Notes under the pieces: generated by a model
What the model was told of the DNA's origin: nothing
Database searches by the model: none
Seen by the model: only the letters and a program-made list of their open reading frames with translations
Made by a program: the position numbers and the translations under genes
In this document: in pieces, positions 1 to 6,049 of the stretch
How positions within the stretch are numbered: the stretch's first letter is position 1
Layout: every line of letters starts with the position of its first letter
Assembly: GCA_015494845.1 (NCBI GenBank)
Contig: WGAL01000399.1
Span: 1 to 7,304, forward strand
Length of the DNA stretch: 7,304 nt
DNA from: Melioribacteraceae bacterium
Lineage (GTDB): Bacteria > Bacteroidota > Ignavibacteria > Ignavibacteriales > Melioribacteraceae
Direction: 5' to 3'

Positions 1-50
1 AACACACAAAAGCAATTAAGGAATTTTTAATTGAAAAGTTTAACTCTTAA
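1..50 (+). CDS. Possible C-terminal tail of an upstream gene (partial)
   Basis: The frame beginning at base 3 stays open from the window edge to a TAA at 48-50. It encodes a short amphipathic-looking tail, HTKAIKEFLIEKFNS. If real, it overlaps the ispE start by 20 bases, matching the overlapping style of the next two gene junctions. The fragment is too short to identify. Frame 1 is also open, to a TAA at 28-30, so the choice of frame rests only on the protein-like look of the tail. Confidence 0.35.
   Translation, partial: HTKAIKEFLIEKFNS
18..22 (+). promoter_or_regulatory. Ribosome binding site for ispE
   Basis: AAGGA lies 8 bases before the TTG at 31. This supports the TTG as the real ispE start. 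The conserved AKIN motif lies only about ten residues inside the protein, so no later start is possible. Confidence 0.6.
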
Positions 51-879
51 GTCGATCGCAAAAATAAATCTCGGATTGCTGGTAAAAGAAAAACGTCCGG
101 ACGGCTTTCACAATCTCGAAACGATATTTTATCCGCTGAAAGATATTTACGACACGCTCGTTTTTTCCGAAAGCGAAAAAGACAGGTTTTCGTCCAATGT
201 TGATTTGCCGTTCAGTTCGGATAATCTTATTTGGAAGGCAAAATATGCGCTTGAAAAAATAAGCGGTAAAAAATTTTCCGTAAAAATCGATTTGGAAAAG
301 CGAATTCCAATGGGCAGCGGACTCGGCGGCGGAAGCTCGAATGCGGCGACCGTTCTGAAAGGACTGAACGATTTATTCGAACTTAATTTTGGTAAAAATG
401 AACTTGCAGAAATTGCTTTGCAACTTGGTTCTGACGTTCCGTTTTTCCTTTTGAGCGAACCGGCGTTTGCGACTTCGCGCGGAGAAATTTTAACGACGGT
501 TGAATTAAAAATTAACGGCGTTATTGCGCTTGTTAATCCGGGGATAAACATTTCCACAAAAGAAGCGTTTGTAAATGTAAAACCGGATAGCTCGAAAAAA
601 TTGGAAATTGGGAAAGTGTTGAATTTTGCAGCTACCGGATTTGAGAACGCTAATGAAATTCTGAAAAACGATTTCGAACCTTACGTTTTTTCAAAATATC
701 CTGTCATTTCGGAAATAAAGGAAAGATTGCTATCTTGCGGCGCAAAGTTTTCCGCAATGACGGGAACAGGTTCCACGGTTTACGCGATTTTTTCTGATTA
801 TGAAAAAGCAAACAAATGCGTTGAAACTTTCCGCGAGCAAGATTACGTTGTTTTAATTTCGGTTGAACATGGCAAATGA
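31..879 (+). CDS. ispE: 4-diphosphocytidyl-2-C-methyl-D-erythritol kinase
   Basis: This cytoplasmic GHMP-family kinase uses ATP to phosphorylate the 2-hydroxyl of CDP-methylerythritol, the fourth step of the MEP route to isopentenyl diphosphate. The 282 residues match the family's usual length. Visible signatures are the N-terminal AKINLGL with Lys11, DGFHNLET (24-31), the glycine-rich ATP loop PMGSGLGGGSSNAA (93-106), the GSDVPF motif with probable catalytic Asp135, SRG at 149-151, and the C-terminal MTGTGST loop (243-249). The Lys/Asp pair corresponds to the known catalytic pair of the family. Translation starts at a TTG with a good Shine-Dalgarno; no ATG lies early enough. The 3' end overlaps the CDF transporter gene by 11 bases, suggesting translational coupling. 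The gene is intact and shows no sign of transfer. Its presence implies that the host makes isoprenoids through MEP. Confidence 0.96.
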   Translation: MKSLTLKSIAKINLGLLVKEKRPDGFHNLETIFYPLKDIYDTLVFSESEKDRFSSNVDLPFSSDNLIWKAKYALEKISGKKFSVKIDLEKRIPMGSGLGGGSSNAATVLKGLNDLFELNFGKNELAEIALQLGSDVPFFLLSEPAFATSRGEILTTVELKINGVIALVNPGINISTKEAFVNVKPDSSKKLEIGKVLNFAATGFENANEILKNDFEPYVFSKYPVISEIKERLLSCGAKFSAMTGTGSTVYAIFSDYEKANKCVETFREQDYVVLISVEHGK

Positions 880-1876
880 AAAAACATTAATTCAGAAAGA
901 AAAATTACGCGCCGGTTGGCTTTCGGTAATTATCGGGATACTTGTATTCAGCGCAAAAATTATAACTTATTTTATGACGCATTCCGCCGCGGTTTATTCG
1001 GATACTGCGGAATCAGTTGTGCATATTCTTGCTACAATTTTTGCATTGCTTAGTCTTTACTATGCAGCCAAACCGCCTGATAAAAATCACCCGTACGGAC
1101 ACGGCAACATTGAATATTTTTCCGCCGGAATGGAAGGCTTGCTGATTGTAATTGCCGCTGGAATGATACTTTACGAAGCGATAAACAAATTAATTTACGG
1201 CGTGGAACTTCAAAATCTCGGTTCGGCAATTTTTATTGTTTTAGGCTTGGTATTAGTAAATCTTGCTCTCGGTTTTTATTTGGTTCATAAAGGTAAAAAA
1301 ACAAATTCGTTAATTCTCGAAGCGGACGGAAAGCACATTCTTACCGATTCGTTTACAAGCGCAGGCGTGCTTACAGGCTTGGTTCTTGTTAAATATACCG
1401 GCATAAAAATTTTCGACCCGGTAATCGCTTTGTTGATTGGCGCTAACATTGTTATTACCGGCGTAAAATTAATGCGTCATTCATTCGGCGGATTGATGTT
1501 AGAAGCGAATGAGAAAATTTTGGAGAAGATTACAGAAAGATTAATTGAATTACGCCGTCCGTATTGGATTGACATTCACGAACTCCGCTATTTTCAGATA
1601 GCAGAAAAGTTTTTTGTGGATTTCCACCTTGTGCTGCCGTATTATCTTACGATAAGAGAATCGCATGATGTCGAGGAATTTATTCGAGAGGAATTAGCTA
1701 AAGATTTCCCGGAAATTGAGATAAAAATTCATTTGGATTATTGTCGCGAAGATATGTGCCAATTCTGTATTTTTGAGGAGTGCAAAAATCGTAAACATAA
1801 AAAAACAAAAGATTTGAAATGGTCTTTGGATAAATTAATTTCAGAACCAAAATGGTGTGTTGATGAAAACCATTAA
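869..1876 (+). CDS. Cation diffusion facilitator (CDF) metal transporter
   Basis: This is an inner-membrane divalent metal/proton antiporter of the CDF family (YiiP/FieF type), probably exporting Zn, Fe, Co or similar. About six hydrophobic segments are visible (roughly residues 15-38, 40-67, 84-105, 117-139, 157-176, 181-201, numbered from the ATG at 869), followed by a cytoplasmic domain (about 202-290). The loop after TM2 has the family signature HPYGHG (74-79) with Asp71. TM5 carries HxxxD (His156, Asp160). In TM2 the two Asp ligands of YiiP are replaced by Glu48 and His52. The C-terminus has a cluster C-x4-C-x2-C-x4-C (Cys292, 297, 300, 305). A TTG at 863 would add two residues; ATG 869 is preferred. 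No clear Shine-Dalgarno is visible, so translation probably depends on coupling to ispE. The family is certain; the metal is not. Confidence 0.93.
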   Translation: MANEKTLIQKEKLRAGWLSVIIGILVFSAKIITYFMTHSAAVYSDTAESVVHILATIFALLSLYYAAKPPDKNHPYGHGNIEYFSAGMEGLLIVIAAGMILYEAINKLIYGVELQNLGSAIFIVLGLVLVNLALGFYLVHKGKKTNSLILEADGKHILTDSFTSAGVLTGLVLVKYTGIKIFDPVIALLIGANIVITGVKLMRHSFGGLMLEANEKILEKITERLIELRRPYWIDIHELRYFQIAEKFFVDFHLVLPYYLTIRESHDVEEFIREELAKDFPEIEIKIHLDYCREDMCQFCIFEECKNRKHKKTKDLKWSLDKLISEPKWCVDENH

Positions 1877-2366
1877 AGAAAAAATTAAAAATGCTAAAAG
1901 AGTAAATATTGATAAATCAATAATTTCATTTGTCTCGACAAGTGAAAAGGAACGCTTGCAGATTGAATATTATTTTGATAAAGAAAGTAAACGTGTTTTT
2001 GCAGAAATAGTTTTTGGCGACTTGGCGCAAGGGCCACCCGGATACGCTCACGGAGGCGCAATTGCCGCGGTTCTGGACGAAACAATGGGAATTGCTTCCT
2101 GGATGAATAATTTGAAGGTTCTTACAACTGAACTTAAAACTCTTTATCACAAAGCGGTGAAGCTCAACACAAAGGTTTATGCTGAAGCGTGGATAAAATC
2201 TTTAACAGAAGAAGAATTAATTTTTGCTTCAAGATTAACTGATGAAAATGAAGAAATAACATTTGCGAGCGCTACTGCGAAGTTTGCCGTTTTGGATAAT
2301 GAAAAATGGCTCTCGATTGGAATTGACACAAGCGGATTTATCAGAGAAGATTTTATTGAGAAATAG
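1863..2366 (+). CDS. PaaI-like hotdog-fold thioesterase
   Basis: This is a small (167-residue) hotdog protein of the 4HBT/PaaI acyl-CoA thioesterase group, expected to hydrolyse an acyl-CoA or acyl-ACP thioester in the cytoplasm as an oligomer. The key signature is GPPGYAHGGAIAAVLDETMG, with HGG at about 63-65 and the acidic pair Asp72-Glu73 (from ATG 1863) at the start of the long central helix. The later segments LTTELKTLYHKAVKLN and VYAEAWIKS fit the following beta strands. In-frame GTG (1857) and TTG (1860) codons precede the ATG; any of the three is possible, because the start overlaps the CDF gene by 14-20 bases and no strong Shine-Dalgarno is visible. It is the last gene of the left block and meets the minus-strand gene tail to tail, 24 bases apart. 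The substrate cannot be read from the sequence. The neighbours (isoprenoid kinase, metal exporter) do not reveal it. Confidence 0.85.
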   Translation: MKTIKEKIKNAKRVNIDKSIISFVSTSEKERLQIEYYFDKESKRVFAEIVFGDLAQGPPGYAHGGAIAAVLDETMGIASWMNNLKVLTTELKTLYHKAVKLNTKVYAEAWIKSLTEEELIFASRLTDENEEITFASATAKFAVLDNEKWLSIGIDTSGFIREDFIEK

Positions 2367-2390
2367 AGTAGGGAAAAACAATTTTCTCTG

Positions 2391-3860
2391 TTAAAACTCA
2401 AACCATTTTGTAATTGTCTTTTCTTCGCTATTAACAAAATCCTTGTGCGTAAATTCATTTGTGTGTGGATTGTAAGTGTAATCCTTGATGTATTTCTTGT
2501 GATTTTTGCTAATATCTTCAATTGCATCGAGAATGTAATTTAATTCGTCGTTTGTCATTGTGGGATGTAGCGATAATCTGATCCAACCTGGTTTGTGTTC
2601 CAAATGTCCTTTATTTATTTCGTCCGTAATTTGATGCGATCTTGTCGGGTCGATGTGAAGCAAGTAATGTCCGTATGTTCCGGCGCACGAACATCCGCCG
2701 CGCGTTTGAATACCGTACAAATCGTTTAATATTTTTACAAAAAAGTTGTAGTGAATATTTTCAGCGTAAAAAGATAGCACGCCAAGTCGCTTTATGTTTG
2801 TAGGCGCAAGCAAATGAATTTCTTCCATTTTTTCAAAACGGGGAATTGCGATTTCAAGCAATTCTTCTTCGCGGGCAAGAATTTTTTCTGCGCTCATTTC
2901 TTCTTTTAATTTGATTGCCAACGCGCCGCGGATTGCTTGCAAAAATCCGGGAGTCCCACCGTCCTCACGCATTTCGATATTATCGACGTATTTGTGTTCT
3001 CCCCAGGGATTTGTCCAATCCACAGTGCCGCCGCCTGGGTGATCAGGAATTTTCCTTTTGTAAAGAGCCGAGTCAAAAACCAAAACCCCGGATGAACCAG
3101 GACCACCGAGAAATTTATGCGGCGAGAAAAATACCGCGTCCAATTTTTCTTCAGGATTCTCGGGATGCATATTTATATCAATATACGGCGCCGCCATTGC
3201 GAAATCGGCAAAACACAAGCCGCCGTGTCGGTGCATTAATTTTGCCATTTGTCGTAAGTTCGGCATAATTCCGGTTACGTTCGAAGCGGCTGTAAAAGAG
3301 CCGATTTTAAGTTTTCTCTCTTTATAATGATTTAGAACTTCTTCGAGTTTATTTAAATCGACAAGTCCATTTTTATCAGGTTCAAGAACCACAACTTCCG
3401 CCAAAGTTTCAAGCCAAGAAGTTTGGTTTGAGTGGTGTTCCATATGAGTTAAAATTACTACTGGTCTGTCGTTGCCTTCCACTTTAATTTGCGGTTGAAG
3501 TTGTTCGGGTGCTCGCAAACCTAACAATCTTTGGAATTTATTTATTGCCGCAGTCATTCCGTATCCTGCAAAAATTAAAACATCATTTTCATCAGCATTT
3601 ACATGTTGTTTAATGATTTTTCTAGCTTTGTGATACGCTTTTGTCATAAGCGTTCCGGTTATTGTTGTTTCCGTATGCGTATTTGCAACGAAAGGACCGA
3701 AATAATTAATTAATTTTTCTTCAATAGGTTTATATAATCTTCCGCTTGCTACCCAGTCTGCGTAAACAATTTCTTTTTCCCCGAATGGCGAGTTGAAAGT
3801 ATGATTTAATCCGATGATGTTTTGTCTGAATTTGCCAAAATAATTTTCAAGAGTTTCCAT
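2391..3860 (-). CDS. Class V aminotransferase-fold PLP enzyme, cysteine desulfurase/selenocysteine lyase-like
   Basis: This 489-residue PLP enzyme of the SufS/CsdA/NifS superfamily (COG0520-like) probably removes sulfur or selenium from cysteine or selenocysteine and leaves alanine. Visible features, numbered from the ATG at 3860, are an N-terminal YADWVASG (33-40), GYGMTAA (99-105), the EHHSN block (141-145), the PLP-ring Asp219 in FADFAMAAP, the Schiff-base Lys249 in SPHKFLGGPGSSG, GGTPG (301-305), and the cysteine loop RGGCSCAG (387-394). Cys392 has the same R+5 spacing as the catalytic cysteine of SufS; Cys390 is a second candidate. It is longer than SufS (about 400), with extra sequence in the middle and at the C-terminus. 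A TTG at 3905 could extend it by 15 residues, but ATG 3860 has a proper ribosome site. No suf, isc or selenium genes are nearby, so the true substrate and acceptor are open. Other class V enzymes remain possible. Confidence 0.87.
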   Translation of the reverse strand: METLENYFGKFRQNIIGLNHTFNSPFGEKEIVYADWVASGRLYKPIEEKLINYFGPFVANTHTETTITGTLMTKAYHKARKIIKQHVNADENDVLIFAGYGMTAAINKFQRLLGLRAPEQLQPQIKVEGNDRPVVILTHMEHHSNQTSWLETLAEVVVLEPDKNGLVDLNKLEEVLNHYKERKLKIGSFTAASNVTGIMPNLRQMAKLMHRHGGLCFADFAMAAPYIDINMHPENPEEKLDAVFFSPHKFLGGPGSSGVLVFDSALYKRKIPDHPGGGTVDWTNPWGEHKYVDNIEMREDGGTPGFLQAIRGALAIKLKEEMSAEKILAREEELLEIAIPRFEKMEEIHLLAPTNIKRLGVLSFYAENIHYNFFVKILNDLYGIQTRGGCSCAGTYGHYLLHIDPTRSHQITDEINKGHLEHKPGWIRLSLHPTMTNDELNYILDAIEDISKNHKKYIKDYTYNPHTNEFTHKDFVNSEEKTITKWFEF

Positions 3861-3866
3861 TAGTAT

Positions 3867-3871
3867 TCCTA
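3867..3871 (-). promoter_or_regulatory. Ribosome binding site deciding the start of the desulfurase-like gene
   Basis: On the minus strand TAGGA sits 6 bases before the ATG at 3860. This favours that ATG over the in-frame TTG 45 bases upstream. Confidence 0.6.
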
Positions 3872-3906
3872 AATATTTTTGATTTTCTAAGTTAATAAAA
3901 ATCAAG

Positions 3907-3924
3907 ATTTATTCGAAAATAAAT
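3907..3924. repeat. Perfect 7+7 inverted repeat in the divergent promoter region
   Basis: ATTTATT (3907-3913) and AATAAAT (3918-3924) are exact reverse complements separated by CGAA. The position between two divergent genes would suit an operator. On the minus strand it would also fold as a small AT-only hairpin with a TTCG loop. In such AT-rich DNA a chance origin is quite possible. Confidence 0.4.
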
Positions 3925-3992
3925 GTTAAAAGTTGGAGAATAATATCCTTTTTCTTAAATTTTAATTCTAAAAAAATTATAGCGGATAAACA

Positions 3993-4754
3993 ATGTTTAA
4001 TGTATTAATTGTTGACGATGACCCGAATGTAAGATTATTCCTGAGCAGACTTTTATCTAAGAAATTCGCATGCACCGTTGAGCAAGCAAAAGATGGCGCA
4101 GATGCTTTGGCAAAGCTCAAGGAATTTGAAGCTGAAGTAATTTTTTTGGATATAACTATGCCGGTAATGGACGGCGTTGAAGTTTTACAAGCATTACGAG
4201 CAGACGAGAAACTAAAAGATATTCCTGTCATTGTGTTAAGCGCGGTTTCCGAAAAGGAGACAGTTGCCAAAGTAATGAGCATGGGAGTTCTGGATTACAT
4301 GTTAAAACCGCTTTTGTATGATTATACTTATAACCGTATTAAAGAATTTTTCGATATTCTGAGGAGACGAAAAAAATCTCATGACGAAGAAGAGGTCGAA
4401 GAATTTATTGATGATTCACCGGATAAGGAAAAATTCTTGATAATTTCAACCGACAATGAATTAGTGAATGAACTTAAAAATAAATTGAAGAATAATTATA
4501 AAGTTTTAACATCTGATAACGGCGCGGAAGGCTTAAAACTTTTTATGAAATATAAACCAAAGACTGTTGTGCTGGGAGAACATTTGCCGTTGTTAAATGA
4601 AAAGTTATTTGCGACAAAGATTAAACCGTTTAGAGAAAGCGGAGCGACAAAAATATTCGCGATTAAATCGGATGTATCAAATATAGGCAAGGATGAGAAA
4701 GAACTTTACGATTATATTATTTCTACTGAAAAATCAAAAGAAATGTTTTCTTGA
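3993..4754 (+). CDS. Response regulator: receiver domain plus a degenerate second receiver-like domain
   Basis: This is a cytoplasmic two-component regulator of 253 residues. Residues 1-120 form a full receiver domain: acidic cluster Asp8-Asp9-Asp10, phospho-acceptor Asp53 in FLDITMP, the Ser83 switch residue in VIVLSAVS, and Lys105 in MLKP. An acidic/basic linker (about 124-146) leads to a second alpha/beta segment (147-245) with the same strand order (FLIISTDN, YKVLTSDN, TVVLGEHLP, KIFAIKSD). In it the position matching the phospho-Asp is Gly195 and the expected Lys is not evident, so it looks like a non-phosphorylatable pseudo-receiver. No DNA-binding, GGDEF, HD or other output domain is visible. 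The start is ATG 3993 with only a weak ribosome site (GGAT). No histidine kinase is nearby. The gene lies 35 bases before the DUF1015 gene and may be cotranscribed with it. Confidence 0.88.
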   Translation: MFNVLIVDDDPNVRLFLSRLLSKKFACTVEQAKDGADALAKLKEFEAEVIFLDITMPVMDGVEVLQALRADEKLKDIPVIVLSAVSEKETVAKVMSMGVLDYMLKPLLYDYTYNRIKEFFDILRRRKKSHDEEEVEEFIDDSPDKEKFLIISTDNELVNELKNKLKNNYKVLTSDNGAEGLKLFMKYKPKTVVLGEHLPLLNEKLFATKIKPFRESGATKIFAIKSDVSNIGKDEKELYDYIISTEKSKEMFS

Positions 4755-4779
4755 TAAATATTCCAACTTAAACTGAAAA

Positions 4780-4784
4780 AGGAG
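4780..4784 (+). promoter_or_regulatory. Strong ribosome binding site for the DUF1015 gene
   Basis: AGGAG lies 5 bases before the ATG at 4790 in an A-rich leader. It is one of the two best Shine-Dalgarno sites in the window and fixes the start. Confidence 0.65.
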
Positions 4785-4789
4785 AAAAA

Positions 4790-6025
4790 ATGGCGGTAAT
4801 CAGACCTTTCAAAGCAGTTAGACCTGTTCCTGATGTAGTCGAAAAGGTAGCAAGCGTACCGTATGATGTGGTAAACAGGGAAGAAGCGGCTAAGGAAGCG
4901 GAAGGCAATGAACTGAATTTTTTGCACGTAACACGTTCGGAAATTGATTTGCCTGAAGACGTAAATCCTTACTCGCCTGACGTTTATAAAAAAGCGAAAG
5001 AAAATTATTTGAAGTTGAAAGAGAAAGCGCCTTTAATTCAAGATGAAATGCCGAGATTTTATTTATATCGACAAATTATGGACGGACATTCTCAAATAGG
5101 AATAACCGCGACGTTTTCGGTTAAAGATTACGATAACGACGTAATAATGAAGCACGAAAAAACACGCAAAGCAAAAGAAGACGACAGAACTAATCACATC
5201 GTTACAACCCGCGCTCAAACCGGCGTTGTTTTTCTTACTTATCGCGGCGTGGAAAAAGTCAATGAAATTGTAAACAACGTTATTAAAGAAACCGAACCGG
5301 TTTACGATTTTACCGCATCCGACGGCATTCAACATACCGTTTGGATAATGCCGGAAAAATACAACGACGTAATTATTTACGAAATAGGCGAAGTTGATAA
5401 ATTGTATATTGCCGACGGACATCACCGCGCGGCAAGCGCAAGCAGAGCGCAAAAAGTGTTGATGAATGAAAATCCCAATCACACCGGCGAAGAAGAATAC
5501 AATTATTTTATTGCGGTTTTGTTTCCTGCTGAACAATTGAAAATATTGCCATACAACCGTGTTGTTTTCGATTTGAACGTAAACAGTGAAGAAGAATTTT
5601 TGAAAAAGGTTTCGGAAAATTTTGTCATCGCCGAAACGACTTCGCCTGAACCTTCGGCGCGACGCGAAATTAAAATGTATTTGAACGGTAAATGGTATTT
5701 GCTTAAACCGAATTCCAATGTAAAAGAAGCCGATACCGTCGGCGGTAATTTGGATGTTAGTATTTTGCAGAACTATTTATTGAATCCGGTTTTGGGAATA
5801 GAAGACCCGCGCACGGATAACCGCATCGATTTTATCGGCGGAATTCGAGGCACAAAAGAATTGGAACGCCTTGTAGATAGCGGAAAAGCAAAAGTCGCTT
5901 TTTCGATGTATCCGGTTACGGTTGACGATTTGATGAATATTTCGGATGCCGGAGAAACAATGCCTCCTAAATCAACATGGTTCGAACCGAAGTTACGCGA
6001 CGGTTTATTAATTCACGAAATTTAA
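4790..6025 (+). CDS. DUF1015 family protein, probably linked to serine metabolism
   Basis: This 411-residue soluble protein is recognised as the DUF1015 family (COG4198 type) from its typical N-terminus (VIRPFKAVRPVPD, then SVPYDVV at 22-28), the KHEKTR block (121-126), the hallmark ADGHHRAASA (208-217), the DFIGG segment (347-351) and the closing PPKSTWFEPK (392-401). No signal peptide or membrane segment is visible. The Asp-Gly-His-His-Arg motif resembles the catalytic motif region of ParB/sulfiredoxin-fold enzymes, a superfamily that includes the free-serine kinases SerK (archaeal) and SbnI (staphylococcal). Lying 24 bases before serC, it may act on serine or phosphoserine; that role is inference. 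Similar DUF1015-serC or serA neighbourhoods occur in other bacteria as far as I recall. The gene is intact, full length and well supplied with a ribosome site. Family assignment is firm, function is not. Confidence 0.88.
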   Translation: MAVIRPFKAVRPVPDVVEKVASVPYDVVNREEAAKEAEGNELNFLHVTRSEIDLPEDVNPYSPDVYKKAKENYLKLKEKAPLIQDEMPRFYLYRQIMDGHSQIGITATFSVKDYDNDVIMKHEKTRKAKEDDRTNHIVTTRAQTGVVFLTYRGVEKVNEIVNNVIKETEPVYDFTASDGIQHTVWIMPEKYNDVIIYEIGEVDKLYIADGHHRAASASRAQKVLMNENPNHTGEEEYNYFIAVLFPAEQLKILPYNRVVFDLNVNSEEEFLKKVSENFVIAETTSPEPSARREIKMYLNGKWYLLKPNSNVKEADTVGGNLDVSILQNYLLNPVLGIEDPRTDNRIDFIGGIRGTKELERLVDSGKAKVAFSMYPVTVDDLMNISDAGETMPPKSTWFEPKLRDGLLIHEI

Positions 6026-6036
6026 AGAAAATAAAA

Positions 6037-6042
6037 AGAGGA
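6037..6042 (+). promoter_or_regulatory. Ribosome binding site for serC
   Basis: AGAGGA lies 7 bases before the ATG at 6050, inside the 24-base gap after the DUF1015 stop codon. There is no room for a separate strong promoter in the gap, so serC is probably cotranscribed with the gene before it. Confidence 0.6.
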
Positions 6043-6049
6043 AAATAAA

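Larger units (their letters stand above)
3861..3992. promoter_or_regulatory. Divergent intergenic region, promoters of both flanking genes expected
   Basis: These 132 very AT-rich bases lie between the minus-strand desulfurase-like gene and the plus-strand response regulator, so promoters for both directions should be here. I cannot point to a convincing -35/-10 pair for either direction. TTGGAG at 3933-3938 followed 16 bases later by TTAAAT is the best plus-strand candidate and is weak. The region also contains the palindrome listed separately. Confidence 0.45.

Noticed and set aside
147..557. Open frame of 136 codons on the minus strand
   Set aside because: It lies entirely inside ispE, whose motifs are unmistakable. 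The opposite-strand protein shows no family features.
2371..2388. Possible bidirectional terminator between the converging genes
   Set aside because: GGGAAAA and TTTTCTC can pair around a four-base loop with one G-T pair, but the stem is short and AT-rich and no T-run follows on either strand.
2915..3268. Open frame of 117 codons on the plus strand
   Set aside because: It is antisense to the desulfurase-like gene, rich in Arg and Pro, and looks like a shadow of the coding strand.
5063..5536. Open frame of 157 codons on the minus strand
   Set aside because: It is antisense to the DUF1015 gene across its conserved motif region. Its Phe/Val-rich composition is the mirror of Lys/Asn-rich coding on the other strand.
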